In this document: in pieces, positions 59,706-64,000 of the stretch
How the letters are laid out: each line of letters begins with the position of its first letter
Numbering within the stretch: position 1 is the stretch's first letter
Translations under genes and position numbers: made by a program
The notes under the pieces: model-generated
Database searches by the model: none
Told to the model about the DNA's origin: nothing
The model's input: the letters and a program-made list of their open reading frames with translations, nothing else
Source: Paraphysomonas bandaiensis
Taxonomy: Eukaryota; Chrysophyceae
NCBI GenBank assembly: GCA_965644295.1
Contig: CBFFRP010000218.1
Coordinates: 186,001 to 250,000 of the forward strand
Direction of reading: 5' to 3'
DNA length: 64,000 nt

Positions 59706-60325
59706 ATAAATTTATCTTGTTAGAATCATAAACCCTTGGTTTATGCCAGAACAAATAATGATGCAGAAATACATAATACAATATATTTTGGTGATCAGGT
59801 CTATCTTTGTTGTTTTACCACCACGCGCAGTATTGTGTTTCTGTAGAAAATGAAAATTACGTATTACTGTCTGTTCCACCAAAAATAAAATCACATGGTG
59901 TTTGGTGCATTCTGCATTGGCTACATATGAACAGCATCAGATGCAGGAGTAAAACTGTGTACTAATGTTTTGATGATTGAAGTTCTATGGTGTAGTCTGT
60001 GATAGAAGACAGATTGGAATGCTAGTCATTATTATCACAGATAACCTCTGATAAAACAAGTTAATAATACTATCTTTACTATCAACTTGTGGCTTGTTAT
60101 TGCCTTACAACACCTGTGTTGACCTACGTTGAACGAGATGGGTGTTTGCTCATTCTTGTCACTGACTTTATAATTTACTTTTCTTACAGAGCACATACGG
60201 TTTGTTAGTGTTTTTGGCAGTGCGCCCGTCGTTGCGCCCTGGACAGTATCGCAGCCCACTGGCGGATACTTATTAGTGGTTGTAGAGTCTAGACAAGAGA
60301 TCATCTTGGTCCACACAGAGTTGAG
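59706..60325. other. AT-rich region, no feature seen
   Basis: No supported gene, repeat or RNA. Confidence 0.4.
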
Positions 60326-61120
60326 TCACGGTTGGTGAGTCACCTGCAGGCACAGAAAAGTTACACCAGTCAGCTGTATGGAGTTGTGGGAGTGGTCTGG
60401 TGGAAGGGGTGGTGGTGGTGGATAATCCGTCTGTGGATCACTTTCACTATAAGTGATGTCCTTTCTTGCCTTACGGGCTGGCTGGCATCGGCTGACTGAT
60501 GCTTGACGAGTTTGTGGTCGCCTTTGGGTCTTCTTGGTGACTACTATGAGGCGTCTGGGGGCTCCACTATTTGTTGTTCTCTTCCTAGGTCTACTGGCTG
60601 TGAGGGTCTGTGTTGTATTATGCCGTACGTTGACAGCCTTGTTTGTGGTGGACATATTAGTAGACATGGTGCTGTCTGTCGGAAAGAGACTGGTTGCGAG
60701 TCTACTTTCAAGAGCAAGCAGAGCGTTGTCAAGGGCCGTAGCAAGGCCTGTAGAGTCCAGTAGGAAGTAATGCGCATCTTGCAGTATAACATGGGGATAA
60801 GAGTCAGTTACGGCGTCCCTGAGTTCCTCAATCTTCCATGTAATATTGTATGTGTGTGTGTCCGTAAGTAGTCCAACGATGCTTAGAGCATTTCCATTTT
60901 GTGCCCACGTCGTGCATGGGATGATAGTGGCGGCTAGCATATGGACCTCTCGTACTGAAAGCCAATGGTTGATATCATCTACCGTAGTGTATGTTGTCTT
61001 GTCCGGGAGACAAAGTGCCGCTTGGGCATGCATGAGCTTGTTCCATATTGTTTGTATGGAATGCGTATCTTGTTGATCCCGATGCGGCGCATCTAAGGCA
61101 GTGTTGTAACCAAACCCGGG
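60326..61120 (-). CDS. Uncharacterised ORF with Pro-rich tail (last part of a decayed or spliced gene)
   Basis: The frame is open from about 61120 to the stop at 60326; its first ATG is at 61033 (235 codons). The N-terminal half has patterned hydrophobic residues and a HINHW-like / REVHMLAATIIP segment, ending in QDAHYFLL. This is faintly reminiscent of OTU or other papain-like folds, but that is not firm. The C-terminal half is Arg/Lys-rich, then Pro-rich (YPPPPPLPP). Codon use and composition are GC-richer than nearby genes. It is in the same reading frame as the two frames at 62126-63660 and may be part of the same original gene. Confidence 0.4.
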   Translation of the reverse strand, partial: PGFGYNTALDAPHRDQQDTHSIQTIWNKLMHAQAALCLPDKTTYTTVDDINHWLSVREVHMLAATIIPCTTWAQNGNALSIVGLLTDTHTYNITWKIEELRDAVTDSYPHVILQDAHYFLLDSTGLATALDNALLALESRLATSLFPTDSTMSTNMSTTNKAVNVRHNTTQTLTASRPRKRTTNSGAPRRLIVVTKKTQRRPQTRQASVSRCQPARKARKDITYSESDPQTDYPPPPPLPPDHSHNSIQLTGVTFLCLQVTHQP

Positions 61121-62125
61121 GTATCACACCGGGTGCAGCTATGTATATGAAATGAAAGTGCAAATATGACAAGAAAATAGCAAATGTAGAGATGAATATG
61201 CTTATTACTATGCCCTTCAACTGCCTGAGCACCCTCAAGCACTTATCTGAAGACGCCTCCTCAAACGTGTTAAAAGCAAGGCTAGTAACTTAATAATGAC
61301 AGCACATAGAACACAAACAACTCATACAGAACCATTTACATTCTATGAACCATCTAGAAACACAGCAGAGAACACAGAACAATATTCTACAGAAAATTCA
61401 GCAACATTTCGCCAATTTTGTGGAGATATCCACCTTCTGGAAGATTCACGTAGTGGCCTATAGGAAGAGCCTTAAACCAACTCAACAGCCACAGACCAAA
61501 AATGCAGTGACTAGCCAATCAGCGTTCAGCAGTAATACATAATACAGCAGCTGTATAGTGATATTCCCTACATGTGCGTATATATAACTGTATCATTGCG
61601 TACTTATGTACCTCGTGTCACACTACATCACTGCCAACACACTACTGTCAAGTACAGTCCGTATTCCAGCACCATTATACAACATATACATATATAGACA
61701 ATACAGCCTGTATTCTATACAGTATACAAAGCAGTATAATCCGAGTACACCAATCAGATCTCTCCATTGCTCATACAGCAAAAACAGCAGCACTTGTAAT
61801 CCGAGAGTGAAGTGTGTCTTCATCCGAAGAGAAGATGCAGGCTGTACATACACACACACAATCCACTAGAGCCCCCCTTGTAGCATATTAACCTCACTGG
61901 TCTTTTGTGGTATATGGATAGTTTGACGCCTCGGCGTTACAGTGTGTCTTAGATTTATAAGAAAGGATGCGAGGGTAAGACGGTCTCTATGGTGCCTGAG
62001 GTCAAGTTTCAATCAAGAGCGGGTTTGCCTCTCTTTGGCTGCAAGGACATGGAGGTGATGAAGGGTGCTATATGCACAGTACCCGTCGCTGGGTATATGT
62101 TGTTTTATTCTTACCGCCGAGGGTC
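61121..62125. other. Region between the related minus-strand ORFs
   Basis: The frame of the flanking ORFs has several stops here. It could be one or more introns or decayed coding sequence. An imperfect hairpin 'acccggggtatcacaccgggt' lies at about 61112-61132. No gene can be supported. Confidence 0.35.
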
Positions 62126-63660
62126 TTATAGGGTTAGACAATACACCCTGCCCATGGTGCACATGAGATGCCTGAGGTGGATATGATCCGTGGGGGACCT
62201 TTGTGCAAGGTGGCGTCGGGCTCTCGAGGAGAGAGCAACATCAAGTATCTCGCTCTGGGGCAAGATGGTGTTTATATGAAGTTGCCGTGGATCTGGGGGC
62301 TCCTCAATCCTGACGCCTTGTCTGGTACGCAGGTGCTGCAGAAAGTTGGAAATGCGTTGTTTGGTTCGTGAGAGGGCAGTGTTGAGTCGGAATTGAATAC
62401 CAGGTATATTGGAAGTGCCTGGCGTAGCGAGAATGTGATATCCGTGCTGACTTTGTACGATGTCGTGGGTTGTGACATCTTCAGTGGTAGGGTTCATTAT
62501 AAGGGACTGGCTGAAGAATGGTGTTAGATGAACCCAGCCTGAGACTAGATGTGGTTGATCAGCGTCCCATAACCTGTATGGGATAGATAGTAGATCTAAC
62601 ATTATTTAAAAATCCTGCATGTTCATTTCCAGTTCGCTGTCTGATGGAGTGTTTTGAGAATGTTCGAATCGTTGCAGCAGCTTCCGGAGTGATTTTGTAG
62701 AGGAAAGTGGGGTTCCTTTTGTCAAGCAGAGTGCTCTCACATGCTTGGAAATGTCGTGCGTGGACTCCACATTAGATTTGATGGAAGTCTGCAACAGCTG
62801 TGCTATTAGTAGTGCGCTGCACGTGGAATCCATCTTATGTTCTGGTTTTGGAAATGTAGTCATAAAGATGTAGTTGTCTGCCCTGGAGATTTTGTCAATG
62901 AAGCTGTCCCATTTCTCGGTCCTAGTTGGGGTCAGCATTTGCGTGTGTATCTCCTTTACTAGTTCTAATTGGGGAGCGACCGCTATGGTGTGGAAGTCAT
63001 CGTATCCAACCCAGTTGTTCAGAATCGTAGAGTGGAATGGCACGGAATCCGGTCCCACAGCATGGAGAATGGGGTCTGGGGTAGGACTTGTGTGAGCTGA
63101 GTCGGCTATATCCGGTGCTGGTGGGTCGCCAGTATTCAACGAGGGGTGTGTTGGAGCAGGTGATCTCCATTTGGCAGGAAAATAGTCAGTGAGGAGCGCA
63201 CACGGTGGTACAATATCCTTAGCGTGTTTGAGTGTCTTAGTCTTAGGGTGTTGTCGCGGTCCGTCACCACTATTGTCAGAGGAATATTCCTTCCCTTGGA
63301 GGGTATGTGAAGGATGAATACATAATTGTTTCTGGTGATACCATTGAGCTCCTTTAGGTTTGTGTGGTAGTGCCTGTAGTAGACGACTGCATACAAGTTC
63401 AGGGAGCCGTTCCAACAGTGTGTGGAGTTCTAGTTTTACTGGTTGCTTTGTATCCAGGAAGAAATGATCTTCAGAACAGAACACATCATGAAATGGGCGT
63501 TCTTGCGTCATGGGAAGGAAGGCTGAGTGAAAGGTAGACCAGTACATCCAGTTGTGCCCTAGGACTTCTGGTTCTTCCTGCCATATTCGGAGTCGTATGT
63601 TTAGGGCATACTGACACCATTGCCATTGCTCTGGGGGTATTCCGATGGCAGTAGGTTTCT
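62126..63660 (-). pseudogene. Uncharacterised gene interrupted by an in-frame TAA
   Basis: Two minus-strand frames, 63660-62606 (first ATG 63547, 313 codons) and 62602-62126 (158 codons), are in the same frame. They are separated only by TAA ATA at 62608-62603. The first frame stays open upstream of its ATG to about 63660, where a minisatellite begins. The sequence is rich in His, Pro and Thr and matches nothing I recognise. A GC-richer composition and a premature stop suggest a decaying mobile or repeat-family gene. An alternative is two tandem ORFs of one element. Confidence 0.4.
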
Positions 63661-64000
63661 TTCTACGAAGTGCTCTGTGATATAGTGTATATAGTGAGAT
63701 GGTACAGTGGTGTATAGTGAGATAGATAGTATAGTGGTATAATGTAGTGAGATAGTGTAGTGGTATATAGTGAGATAGCTGGTATAGTGGTATATGGTGA
63801 GATAGATGGTACAGTGGTGTATAGTGAGATGGTATAGTGGTATATCATGAGATGGTATAGTGGTATATAGTGGGATGGTATCTGGGTGTAGAGGGAATGT
63901 GTACAGTGGTGTTTAGTGAGATAGATGGTATATAGTGGTATATATTGAGATGGTATATGGGTATATAGTGAGATGGTAAATGGGGTATAGTAGTGAGATG
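63661..64000. repeat. Minisatellite of TGAGATGGTATAGTGGTATATA type
   Basis: Imperfect units of about 20-30 bp built from 'gtgagat(agat)ggta(ta/ca)gtggt(a/g)tata' repeat to the window end. Units vary in length by GATA insertions. The repeat continues beyond the window. Confidence 0.9.

Noticed and set aside
60503-60770. Overlapping plus-strand frames within the 60.3-61.1 kb ORF
   Set aside because: Shadows of the minus-strand frame. Cys/Val/Leu-rich composition is typical of antisense reading.

Overview
This window is nuclear DNA from a protist. Genes are densely packed and split by many short introns, about 45-60 bp each, nearly all GT-AG. Stop codons TAA, TAG and TGA all end conserved proteins, so the genetic code is standard. 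Intergenic DNA is AT-rich with TACATA and TATA microsatellites. The gene content fits a flagellated unicellular heterotroph or parasite: a CFAP77-like ciliary protein, COPII Sec23, ER glucosidase II, a trefoil-type GH31 glucosidase and a kinesin. A (P-T-S-x)n secreted protein, a Crypton-like tyrosine recombinase and chromovirus-type LTR elements hint at a stramenopile-like lineage. That last point is a weak inference.

Layout. 1-1451: no clear gene, one decayed MITE copy. 1452-3762 (+): ALDH3-type fatty aldehyde dehydrogenase with a C-terminal membrane anchor. 5043-8101 (+): kinesin. 8692-10636 (-): CCCH / DUF1771 / Smr protein. 10972-11477: three MITE copies. 11634-14537 (+): secreted Pro/Thr/Ser repeat protein with three basic clusters. 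15415-16244 (-): CFAP77-like protein. 16811-20183 (+): glucosidase II alpha. 21065-29000: complete, very young Ty3/gypsy element on the minus strand with LTRs and a target-site duplication. 29483-31099 (+): helical-repeat protein. 32244-32386: fifth MITE copy. 32836-35391 (+): Sec23. 36065-37522 (-): nucleolin-like protein. 38112-41323 (+): trefoil GH31. 42178-43586 (-): coiled-coil RBR-like RING protein. 43985-46437 (+): senescence / PH / UBA protein. 47678-55520 (+): Crypton-like tyrosine recombinase, one of whose introns carries a second complete Ty3/gypsy element (48337-53915, minus strand). 56539-58962 (+): protein with an NZF ubiquitin-binding finger, a papain-like protease-like core and coiled coils. 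59340-59705: GC-richer, hairpin-forming block. 60326-63660 (-): decayed ORFs of unknown family, then a minisatellite to the end.

Two themes stand out. First, three genes between 42 and 59 kb carry ubiquitin-related domains: a RING/IBR-like protein, a UBA protein and an NZF plus protease-like protein. The first and last share a near-identical coiled-coil motif (ALQxALxCEKxxHxxTK), which suggests a common partner or physical pairing. Second, the two LTR elements belong to different families, yet both lack a TGG primer-binding site. Each instead has a perfect 12-bp palindrome of form AGTAAWWTTACT exactly at the 5' LTR junction, which suggests unusual priming of reverse transcription. One of them also keeps gag and pol in the same frame, separated by a single TGA.

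Exon boundaries were inferred by eye from splice consensus, reading frame and protein conservation. No database or folding program was used.
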